A model generated the notes under the pieces. That model did no database searches and was not told the origin of the DNA. It saw nothing but the letters and a program-made list of their open reading frames with translations. The position numbers and the translations under genes were made by a program. From Enterobacter sp. BIGb0383 (GTDB taxonomy: Bacteria; Pseudomonadota; Gammaproteobacteria; Enterobacterales; Enterobacteriaceae): a stretch of 64,000 nucleotides of DNA. The DNA lies in assembly GCF_003751845.1 (NCBI RefSeq), contig NZ_RJKQ01000001.1, forward strand, positions 248,001-312,000, given 5' to 3'. Shown here piece after piece: positions 1-7,000 of the stretch. Position 1 is the stretch's first letter. The number at the start of each line of letters is the position of its first letter.

Positions 1-360
1 TTCTTTTACTCCCAGGGAAATAGTCATCACTACTTTTGCTTCAACGTAAATCATCGGTAAGCCAAGGAATTTACGGACCCACTGTTGATTCATTACGGGT
101 TCCAGACCAAAAGGCATGGTGTTAGGAAATGACCAATTTGTCTTGCACTCATCTTCTAACCGCAATGTTATCTCTTTGAGTTTCTTCTCGGAATCATTAA
201 AGAACACCAAAAACACACCTTCACGTTTCATATCCAGGTCTGCTTCATCTTCATCAATGGGTCCGTAGGGTTTTGTTTTATATGGGATTAATTCTTTACT
301 GTAAATTTCATAATACGACTTACCTAAATTTTTTATGAGAGCCTGGACGTCAATATTCAT
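1..360 (-). CDS. Immunity-like protein, DUF6392-type, copy 1 (partial, cut by left edge)
   Basis: The gene starts at the ATG at 360 and runs off the left edge in frame, so 120 residues of an expected 168 or so are visible. The translation opens [20 protein letters not shown] and carries the same core as the four neighbouring copies: [46 protein letters not shown] read it as the fifth, most distal member of a tandem immunity family that follows a VgrG-linked toxin. The immunity role is inferred from position and duplication; the family name is from memory. The gap to the next copy is 28 bases. Confidence 0.75.
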   Translation of the reverse strand, partial: MNIDVQALIKNLGKSYYEIYSKELIPYKTKPYGPIDEDEADLDMKREGVFLVFFNDSEKKLKEITLRLEDECKTNWSFPNTMPFGLEPVMNQQWVRKFLGLPMIYVEAKVVMTISLGVKE

Positions 361-388
361 GTGATATAAATCTACCTTGTGATTGAGT

Positions 389-895
389 TTAACCACCCAG
401 CCTTTTTTTCTCTAACGCAGCTTGAATCTCTTTGGCTCGTTCAAGTGGATAGAAATTTATATCTGAAACAAAGAGGTCTTTATTGTATATGAATGAAATG
501 ATGATATTTTGATTTGGGATTGGCAAGGTATAGAACTCAGTTATGCCACAATAAATAGTCATAATGATCTCCGCATCAACATAAATCATCGGTACGCCAA
601 AGCGGTTCCTGATCCATTGCTGGGACATTACCTGCTCCAGACCGAATGGTAGTGGGTTGGGAAATAACCAATCGGTTTTACTTTCGTCCTCTAACTTCAG
701 CGTTACCTCTTTAAGAATTTTTCCCGAGTTATTGGAAAAAGCAAGGTATATCCCTGCACGCTTCATCTCCAGACTGGCAATATCATCATCAATGGCACCA
801 TGAGGTTTTGTCTTGTAGGGAATTAAGTCTTTTTTTAAAATTTCTTGATAAGGATTACCTAATTGTTTAATAAGTTCTTCAGTATTAATGGCCAT
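389..895 (-). CDS. Immunity-like protein, DUF6392-type, copy 2
   Basis: The reading frame is open from 925, but the start is placed at the ATG at 895. There the protein begins [20 protein letters not shown] and lines up with the N-termini of the other copies. It has 168 residues, probably soluble and cytoplasmic, with no signal peptide. The shared core is [38 protein letters not shown] and [11 protein letters not shown], ending in the family tail [17 protein letters not shown]. It is probably a spare or diverged immunity protein against a relative of the upstream toxin. Unlike copies 3 to 5, no toxin tail is recognisable just upstream; a hairpin lies there instead (934-955). Confidence 0.8.
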   Translation of the reverse strand: MAINTEELIKQLGNPYQEILKKDLIPYKTKPHGAIDDDIASLEMKRAGIYLAFSNNSGKILKEVTLKLEDESKTDWLFPNPLPFGLEQVMSQQWIRNRFGVPMIYVDAEIIMTIYCGITEFYTLPIPNQNIIISFIYNKDLFVSDINFYPLERAKEIQAALEKKRLGG

Positions 896-933
896 TTGGT
901 CTCGCTCTGCGTCTGAAAATATCACATGGGGAA

Positions 934-955
934 TAGCCCAGATAATACTGGGCTA
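934..955. repeat. Perfect stem-loop between immunity copies 2 and 3
   Basis: The arms TAGCCCAG (934-941) and CTGGGCTA (948-955) are perfect 8-base complements around a 6-base loop. No T-run follows on either strand, so it is not a canonical intrinsic terminator. It sits where other copies carry remains of a toxin C-terminus, so it may mark a recombination junction or protect the mRNA end. Confidence 0.5.
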
Positions 956-965
956 TAAGGAATGG

Positions 966-1472
966 CTAACCATCTAACCGTTTTTTTTCTAACGCGGCCT
1001 GGATCTCTTTGGCTCGCTCTAGTGGATAGAAAGTTATATTTGAGACGAAAGAGTCTTCATTATAAGTAAAGGATGCGACGATGTGTTGATTCGGAACTGG
1101 TAACGGGTAAAACTCTTTTATACCAATATAAAACTTCATAACCTTTTGAGATTCTACATAAATCATGGGTATTCCAAAGTGTCCCCGCACCCACAACTGA
1201 TTCATCACCGGGTCCAGGCCGAAGGGCATGGGATTAGGGAATAACCAGTCAGTTTTACCCTCATCTTCTAACCTTAAAGTAACGGCCTTTAGCGTCTTGA
1301 ATTCATTATTGATAAAAGAGAGGAATATTCCCTCGCGTTTCATATCTAAACTCGCATCATCATCACTCACGGAGCCATTGGGTTTGGTTTTATAGGGGAT
1401 TACTCCTTTGTCATAAATGCTTTGATATGGTTCACCTAATTGCTTGATTAACATTTCAACATCAATAGTCAT
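966..1472 (-). CDS. Immunity-like protein, DUF6392-type, copy 3
   Basis: This 168-residue protein begins [20 protein letters not shown] at the ATG at 1472. It carries the family core: [51 protein letters not shown] and a C-terminal [19 protein letters not shown]. Its start codon lies one base beyond the stop of a toxin-tail remnant (1474-1548). That is the arrangement expected if this immunity gene once followed its own toxin, whose body has been lost. It is likely an orphan immunity gene kept for protection against sister strains; this is inference. Confidence 0.8.
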   Translation of the reverse strand: MTIDVEMLIKQLGEPYQSIYDKGVIPYKTKPNGSVSDDDASLDMKREGIFLSFINNEFKTLKAVTLRLEDEGKTDWLFPNPMPFGLDPVMNQLWVRGHFGIPMIYVESQKVMKFYIGIKEFYPLPVPNQHIVASFTYNEDSFVSNITFYPLERAKEIQAALEKKRLDG

Positions 1473-1473
1473 C

Positions 1474-1548
1474 TCAATACAACCCCGCGTCTCTTTTTAG
1501 TTTATGTATTTTGGCCCTGATTTCCTCGGTTTTATCATCGCTTATTTC
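1474..1548 (-). pseudogene. Remnant of a toxin C-terminus (orphan tip)
   Basis: Read on the minus strand, 1548 to 1474 encodes [19 protein letters not shown], then DAGLY and a stop. The last residues of the intact toxin at 2649-3995 read NISTEKVEEIRAKLHELNR, then QIGLY and a stop. The two tails match closely and in register, and both abut an immunity start codon. This is therefore the 3' scrap of a second, related toxin whose body is gone. It overlaps the last codons of immunity copy 4 in another frame, which explains why that copy has an atypical C-terminal tail. Confidence 0.8.
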
Positions 1549-2089
1549 ATGTTTTTTTCTCGTGCATCATCGGCGATATTAATTTTCCACTCAGCCTTTT
1601 TTTCTCTAATGCATTCTGGATCTCTTTAGCTCTCTCTATCGGGTAAAATGTGATTTTTTGTACAAAAAAGTTTTTATCATAAGTGAAAGCCGCTGCAATA
1701 TACTGATTGGGGATGGGTAAAGCATAAATTTCTTTTACTCCCATGTAAATAGTCATAACGATTTTCGCATCAACATAAATCATCGGCAAACCGAAATTTT
1801 CTCGTACCCATTGCTGAGACATCACAGGTTCCAGACCAAACGGCAACTCGTGAGGAAATATCCATTCGGTTTTAACTTCATCTCCTAGTGTTAATGTCAC
1901 TTCTCTAAGTAATTTTTCATTGTCATTAGTAAAGGCTAAATATATACCCTGGCGTTTCATATCCAATCTGGCGGTACTATCATCAGAATCCCCATGTGGC
2001 TTTGATTTATATGGTATTAATGAGCTTTCATGAATGTCCTGATAAGGTTCCCCTAACTTTTTCACTAGTGTTTCTACGTTGATTTTCAT
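1547..2089 (-). CDS. Immunity-like protein, DUF6392-type, copy 4, with altered C-terminus
   Basis: This protein has 180 residues and starts [20 protein letters not shown] at the ATG at 2089. The core matches its siblings ([51 protein letters not shown]). After the usual KKRLSG ending it continues with [12 protein letters not shown], about a dozen extra residues. The extension is read from DNA belonging to the toxin-tail remnant, so the original stop was lost at a recombination junction. Directly upstream, the last three toxin codons and stop (2090-2101) are preserved. Confidence 0.78.
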   Translation of the reverse strand: MKINVETLVKKLGEPYQDIHESSLIPYKSKPHGDSDDSTARLDMKRQGIYLAFTNDNEKLLREVTLTLGDEVKTEWIFPHELPFGLEPVMSQQWVRENFGLPMIYVDAKIVMTIYMGVKEIYALPIPNQYIAAAFTYDKNFFVQKITFYPIERAKEIQNALEKKRLSGKLISPMMHEKKT

Positions 2090-2101
2090 TTAATATAATC
2101 C
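2090..2101 (-). pseudogene. Last codons of a displaced toxin, Gly-Leu-Tyr-stop
   Basis: The 15 bases made of this segment plus the adjoining ATG (2087-2101) are identical to the junction between the intact toxin and immunity copy 5 (2646-2660). They encode Gly-Leu-Tyr, a stop and the next start codon. The sequence immediately upstream is AT-rich and frame-broken. I take this as a shorter toxin-tail scrap, the second such trace in the array. Confidence 0.55.
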
Positions 2102-2138
2102 CACATCAATTTTTTAATCGATTTATTAATATCAATGC

Positions 2139-2648
2139 TTATTTTTCATTAAGCTTTTTTATCTCCAGGTCGGACTGTATCTTTTTTGCGTGATTTAATG
2201 AGAAAAAGATAACATGCTCTGCAAATAGATTCTTATTGTAAGTGAACATTGCTGCGATATTTTGATGGGGGGCTGGCAGGGCATAAACTTCTTTCTTGCC
2301 TATATAAAAAGACATGATTTTTTTCTCATCGGAATAAATCATAGGTAATCCAAAGTGTTCCCTCACCCAAAATTGGGTCATGACCAACCCTAAGCCAAAT
2401 GGCATTGGGTTAGGGAATAGCCAGTCAGTTTTTTCTTCATCTTCCAGTCTTAACATAACTTCTTTAAGTTTTTTATCCGAGTCGTTAAAGAAAGAAAGAT
2501 ATATTCCTTCCCGCTTCATTTCCAGGCTGGCGGTATCGTCACTAACTGAACCATAGGGTTTTGTTTTATAAGGGATTAACCCTTCCTTAAAAATATCTTT
2601 ATATGACTTCCCCAATTGCTCTATTAGCTTTTCAACATCGACGCTCAT
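2139..2648 (-). CDS. Immunity-like protein, DUF6392-type, copy 5 (next to the intact toxin)
   Basis: This 169-residue protein begins [20 protein letters not shown]. Its ATG (2646-2648) directly follows the toxin stop codon with no gap, so the two are translationally coupled. It has the family core ([51 protein letters not shown]). Its C-terminus, [21 protein letters not shown], diverges from the PLERAKEIQ ending of the others. By position it is the cognate immunity protein of the present toxin; the others would be relics or guards against variants. Confidence 0.82.
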   Translation of the reverse strand: MSVDVEKLIEQLGKSYKDIFKEGLIPYKTKPYGSVSDDTASLEMKREGIYLSFFNDSDKKLKEVMLRLEDEEKTDWLFPNPMPFGLGLVMTQFWVREHFGLPMIYSDEKKIMSFYIGKKEVYALPAPHQNIAAMFTYNKNLFAEHVIFFSLNHAKKIQSDLEIKKLNEK

Positions 2649-3995
2649 TTAATATAATCCTATCTGTCGGTTTAACTCATGTAATTTAGCGCGAATCTCC
2701 TCGACCTTCTCAGTAGAGATATTATACTCACGTTTAAGGCACTCCGCATTCGCATCCCAGTTAGTATTCACCGCATCTTCTAAAGTACTAGCATCGAAGT
2801 CTTTTCGTTTTATGATTTCACCATTTTCTGTTTCGACATTACTATTGTTGCGTCCGCCATAGGTTTCACTACACTTACGATGAATCTCTTTTGGAATCGC
2901 AACTGCAGCAACTTTATTAATCATTCTATTTATCTCCGCATCACCTAATAAAGGATCTTGGTTTTTTAAATATATTTTAACAGCTTCTTTTGATGGGATG
3001 TGATCCACCTCATATAACCCCAGTCTTGAACGCCCTTTGAAGTTATCAAAATAATCAACTTCAAGATCCTCAACCGGAGGTTTTTGAAAATAAACATAGA
3101 TTGCCGGTATATCCCCAATCGGGTCAATAATGATAAAATCATCAAAATCCCGATCTTCGATGGGCAGTGTTTCAATATTGGGTCGCTGCTCATCCGGGAC
3201 AGGCGTTCCCGGCAGGGGAGGTAAGGGTTCAGGTGCCGGGTTGGGTAAGCCCCATAAACCCTGTGGCTCTGGCACCGGCGTAGGTGGCGAGGTGTATCCT
3301 CCCGTATTGCCGTCATGGATCGTGGTCTGTTGGGTTCCCTGCTCAAATCTTCCCTCTCCGCGAGCTCTTGACCAGATAAACCGTCCTTTGACCGAGGGAT
3401 CCTCAAAACTCCATGTGTCGGGATCCAGCTGTTTTGCAAACCGGACCCGGACCCGATCCAGGCCGCTACCTTCACCCACCTGATAGCTATAGGTTTTAAG
3501 TTTCCCTGTCTGGGGGTCTTCTGCAAAACGAAAGCGGACTCGGGTGCGAACACGGCCATTTTGTTCGGCAATCTCCCGAAGCTGATATTCCGGGATATAA
3601 TTCCCGTCAGCGACGGTTGAGTCCAGGCGCATAAACGCCCCCACCATCATCTGACCCTGAATCAGGTTCTGATAAAGCTGATCGCCACGTATATTCCGCA
3701 GCATTTCATCCTCACCCTCATTCAGACCTTTAGAGTAGAACATTGTAAAAAGAAAGACGGTGAAAGGTTGAGGCGCGACCCGTCCCAACGAGATGGCACC
3801 TATACCCGTTGCTGCTCCGACTCTCGATATGAGCGTATTTCCCAGCGTGGTTGTTGTCGCCCCCACATAAGAACCACGCACTGAGGCAGCCAGCGCAGCA
3901 GAGGTGAAAAAGACTTGTGCGGATCCTCGCTCAACAACCGGCTCGTTTGCGGCTGAGGATGTTTTTCCCGATCCGGTTCCCAGTATTTGCGTCAT
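2649..3995 (-). CDS. VgrG-linked toxin with S-type pyocin domain and C-terminal nuclease-like tip
   Basis: The frame is open from a GTG at 4022 that overlaps the vgrG stop. I prefer the ATG at 3995 because AGGAGA stands seven bases before it, giving 448 residues starting MTQILGTGSGK. An Ala/Gly/Ser-rich N-terminal part is followed by a region resembling the S-type pyocin/colicin domain (about 85-225), then a Pro-rich linker (about 235-265). The C-terminal domain carries EVDHIPSKEAV, IHRKCSETYGGRN and a KVEEIRAKLHEL end helix. The DH and HR/TYGGRN motifs suggest an HNH/endonuclease VII-like nuclease; this is inference. No signal peptide or membrane segment is evident. It is likely delivered by the type VI system on the preceding VgrG. 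The region is AT-rich compared with vgrG. Confidence 0.75.
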   Translation of the reverse strand: MTQILGTGSGKTSSAANEPVVERGSAQVFFTSAALAASVRGSYVGATTTTLGNTLISRVGAATGIGAISLGRVAPQPFTVFLFTMFYSKGLNEGEDEMLRNIRGDQLYQNLIQGQMMVGAFMRLDSTVADGNYIPEYQLREIAEQNGRVRTRVRFRFAEDPQTGKLKTYSYQVGEGSGLDRVRVRFAKQLDPDTWSFEDPSVKGRFIWSRARGEGRFEQGTQQTTIHDGNTGGYTSPPTPVPEPQGLWGLPNPAPEPLPPLPGTPVPDEQRPNIETLPIEDRDFDDFIIIDPIGDIPAIYVYFQKPPVEDLEVDYFDNFKGRSRLGLYEVDHIPSKEAVKIYLKNQDPLLGDAEINRMINKVAAVAIPKEIHRKCSETYGGRNNSNVETENGEIIKRKDFDASTLEDAVNTNWDANAECLKREYNISTEKVEEIRAKLHELNRQIGLY

Positions 3996-4018
3996 TGCTG
4001 TTTTCTCCTGTCCATGGC

Positions 4019-6529
4019 TCACAGTAATTCTATTTTTAGTGATTCGGGCAAAGCGGTATAAACGCTGGCCGTTTTTCCTTGCGCATCGGCTCGCCCCTCA
4101 AATATCTGGCCTTTTTCAGTGGTTATCCGATAACGTGCAAAGGGAACGATCTCGCCGGTCTTCTGATCTTTGACCGTGAAACGCTCCTCGAACCCTTTAG
4201 GTAGTTCCAGGGGCGGTACACGAAAATCAGTCTTGCCCATTTTTTGCACATTCACCGACTTGAGCAGAATATTTCCCGGGCAGCCCAGTTCAATATTTCC
4301 CCCGCTGAGTCTGATATAGGCCCCGGCACAGTTCAGCACCAGTTCCTTTGCCGACGTAATTTCCACCTTTCCTTCCACGCTGGTGACGGTAATATCCTTT
4401 TTCGCTATTGCCCCCAGCGCATCATCCTGCGCCTGTATCTCCACTTTGCCTTTCGCTGCAAACAACTTCATACCGGCTTTCGCCGCCAGCATGCTGATTG
4501 CATCGCCCGCTGCCACCGTAAAGCGCTTTAATGCGCTAATATCGGTATTCTGCTGCGACATTATCCCCACGCTGGCGCTGCCAGAAGACACACGCACCGC
4601 CTGCGGACTGCTGATGCCGATCCCCTCAGGCGCATTCAGCACCATTCCGGGCTTCTCAAGCGCTTTTAGCGCAGCATTCAAGGCTCCCTGACTCTCTGTA
4701 TCCGATGACAATGCCTGAGCTGACTCTGCTGCTGACGCCAGACTTTTGGCAATACCCAGCGCGTGTTCCAGCTGGTCGATGGTTTCCTGCATCGCCAGCA
4801 TTTTGTCGCCGGCGGCGGGTTGTTTATCGGCAGTGATAAACACACCTGCGCCACCCCGGATACTTACCCAGTTATCCGTTCTTAACTCTGCGCCTTCTCC
4901 CCGCAACTCTCGCCTGGCGTTAACGTTGTGGCCAAGATTCAGCTGTGTCTTACCCCCGTACTCCGTGCTGAGTTTGACATGCTCTTCACCGCGCTTGTCT
5001 TCCATCCGTAGTTTGTTAAATGCAGCGGTTCTTATCACGTTCCGGGTACTGTTCAGCTCGGTAACATGATCCCGGTGGCGAGAGTCATGTAGAGCATGTG
5101 CGATATAGGGGCGATCGGGATCGCCTTCGTGGAAGGCAATAGCCACTTCGGTCCCCTGAATCAGCGGAAAGTGAAAACCGTATTGATCCCCGCCATAGGG
5201 TTTGGCTAGCCGCACTGGCATGCTTTCCTGTCCCCGGTTTTTACCATCAAGGTCGGCATCAAAACTTACCCGGTACAGTCCGGCTGCATTCTGCCACGCA
5301 TAGATATCACCTTCTTTTGCGCTGGTTACACGTGCCATCATCGTGCCGGTGACCTTTGGACGCGGAAGTAGTGCCGGGCGCCAGCACACCGTTTCACTAT
5401 GCGGCGCGCCCACGATGAAGACCTGCATCGCCTCGCTGCGGTTAGCGGTAAAGACCAGCCGGGTGAGGAGCATTGGCGCTACCTGCAGCTGTGCCGGAAG
5501 CGTGGGAGGAACACTGTCGGTGATGTTCAGCACCTGGGCTGCCGCCAGGGTGGCATCGGTGCTTTTACCGGTGATGATTGTCCGGTTAACCAAATAACGT
5601 TCGTGATCCAGACGAGCCCAGAAGTTGGCCGTTTCAGGTTCCGGGGTAATTTTGTCACCGCGTTCTGCATGGCGTGGGCGGTAATGGTATGCCTCGCCGT
5701 AGTTGATTTCGTCGCCGTCACCGCGCGTCATATCCGCCGGAGCAGACTGCAGGAGGTTCTGTGCTTCACGGTGGTTATAATCTTTCGTGGTGACGCTGCT
5801 TTCCACCACGTTACTGGCTACCGTCAGTCCCCAGATGGCGTCTGAAGCGTTGTCGTTCAGACCCGACGGACTGTTCAGCGCCAGCGTTTTACCAAATATC
5901 AGTGCGGCCTGACTGTCACCAAAGTGGATCACTTCGGTCTGTGTGTCCTGCTGGAGGGTGAAGTAATAAAAAATGCCTGTTTCGGCGAGCAGGCGTTGAA
6001 CAAACGCCAGGTCGCTTTCCTGATACTGGTTAATCTGCTCGCGTTTCGGATAGACTTTTTTAAGCCGAAACTCGTATTCCCAGCCCTTAAGACCGTGTTC
6101 GCTGAGAACCTGCGTCACCACTTCCGGAACCGACTTGTTGACGAAAAAACGGTGTGAGCGAAACTGCCTGCCCAGCAGCGCGAGAAAGGGTTCGACAATA
6201 ATCTGGTAGGTAGACTGGTCTTCGCTACCGCTGAGCCTCCGGAAATGGGTGATGGTGCCGTGAACCACCTTCAGGCCAGTCATCGTCGCCAGAGGACCTG
6301 TTCCCATGATCAGCATGGCGGGCTTATTCAGTAGCTGCTCTACTGCGATATCTTTATCGATACTGGTGAATCGAATGGTGTATCGATACAGGTCACTTAT
6401 AAATTCCTGGCCCACAAACTCCTCGACATCGAGTGAAGACCGGCAGGAGGGGATATCAAGGTGGTAACGGTTTAGCGAGGATTTAAATGCCTCCGAAAGT
6501 GTATTTTTAAGACTCTCCATCAAGCTCAT
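4019..6529 (-). CDS. vgrG: Type VI secretion spike protein VgrG with C-terminal extension
   Basis: This 836-residue VgrG/Rhs-family spike starts at the ATG at 6529 (MSLMESLKNTL), preceded by AGGGAG; the frame extends a further 12 codons upstream. The N-terminal gp27-like part contains EEFVGQEFISDLYRYTIRF, LLNKPAMLIMG and a conserved QYQESDLAFVQRLLAETG. The gp5/OB-fold part follows (DKNRGQESMPVRLAKPYGG; PLIQGTEVAIAFHEGDPDRP), then a DUF2345-type needle (LRMEDKRGEEHVKLSTEYGGK onward). The last 70 residues or so (after FRVPPLELPKGF) look like a small beta-sandwich extension, a plausible docking site for the toxin encoded next. No other type VI core genes lie in the window, so this is probably an orphan vgrG island. 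Confidence 0.93.
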   Translation of the reverse strand: MSLMESLKNTLSEAFKSSLNRYHLDIPSCRSSLDVEEFVGQEFISDLYRYTIRFTSIDKDIAVEQLLNKPAMLIMGTGPLATMTGLKVVHGTITHFRRLSGSEDQSTYQIIVEPFLALLGRQFRSHRFFVNKSVPEVVTQVLSEHGLKGWEYEFRLKKVYPKREQINQYQESDLAFVQRLLAETGIFYYFTLQQDTQTEVIHFGDSQAALIFGKTLALNSPSGLNDNASDAIWGLTVASNVVESSVTTKDYNHREAQNLLQSAPADMTRGDGDEINYGEAYHYRPRHAERGDKITPEPETANFWARLDHERYLVNRTIITGKSTDATLAAAQVLNITDSVPPTLPAQLQVAPMLLTRLVFTANRSEAMQVFIVGAPHSETVCWRPALLPRPKVTGTMMARVTSAKEGDIYAWQNAAGLYRVSFDADLDGKNRGQESMPVRLAKPYGGDQYGFHFPLIQGTEVAIAFHEGDPDRPYIAHALHDSRHRDHVTELNSTRNVIRTAAFNKLRMEDKRGEEHVKLSTEYGGKTQLNLGHNVNARRELRGEGAELRTDNWVSIRGGAGVFITADKQPAAGDKMLAMQETIDQLEHALGIAKSLASAAESAQALSSDTESQGALNAALKALEKPGMVLNAPEGIGISSPQAVRVSSGSASVGIMSQQNTDISALKRFTVAAGDAISMLAAKAGMKLFAAKGKVEIQAQDDALGAIAKKDITVTSVEGKVEITSAKELVLNCAGAYIRLSGGNIELGCPGNILLKSVNVQKMGKTDFRVPPLELPKGFEERFTVKDQKTGEIVPFARYRITTEKGQIFEGRADAQGKTASVYTALPESLKIELL

Positions 6530-7000
6530 GGCACTGACTCCCTGTGAATAGATTTTTGAGCGCAAGCGGGAAGTGCATCATCTTCCGTCATCCACTACCC
6601 GGCGGACTATCAGGCACGCTACCGCCCATCGCTGTAACCAAAGCGCACCAGGTCAGATTTTCCCGTCTGTATGGGTGTTTACCCTGAGACCCATAATTCT
6701 GTTCTATATATTGCTGTTTAATGATTTCCAGTTCAGGGGTTCACATGACCAAAAATGGATTATTACACTACCATTAATTAAATATTTCGATCAATGATCT
6801 ATATTTTTACGTTTAATAGGTTTTTTATTCTTGTTTTGGGCGCAAGAAAATACCACTAAAACAGAGAGGGAGCACCTGTTTCGGTTGTGATAGATGTAAA
6901 TACCAGGGCTATCTGTTATGACTCCAGTAAACCTCGGGTTTTTGATTTATAAATGATGGTAAATTGATTTAAATCAGGGCGGTTGCTCGATGGCTCGTGA
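6530..7000. other. Intergenic region upstream of vgrG
   Basis: These 470 bases hold no convincing gene; short frames here lack ribosome-binding sites. The right part is AT-rich and contains an FNR-like palindrome (6964-6977). A small hairpin with arms GCTCGT and ACGAGC (6993-7009) spans the stop codon of the efflux gene. The vgrG promoter must lie here but I cannot place it with confidence. Confidence 0.5.
6964..6977. promoter_or_regulatory. FNR-like site upstream of the vgrG unit
   Basis: The sequence TTGATTTAAATCAG matches the FNR consensus TTGAT-N4-ATCAA at nine of ten positions and contains the perfect palindrome TGATTTAAATCA. It lies 435 bases upstream of the vgrG start, rather far for direct promoter control, so the assignment is tentative. 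Confidence 0.3.

Noticed and set aside
2966-3571. 201-codon minus-strand frame within the toxin gene
   Set aside because: Same strand, different frame of the toxin gene, Pro/Arg/Ser-rich and without homology; the toxin frame has clear domain motifs.
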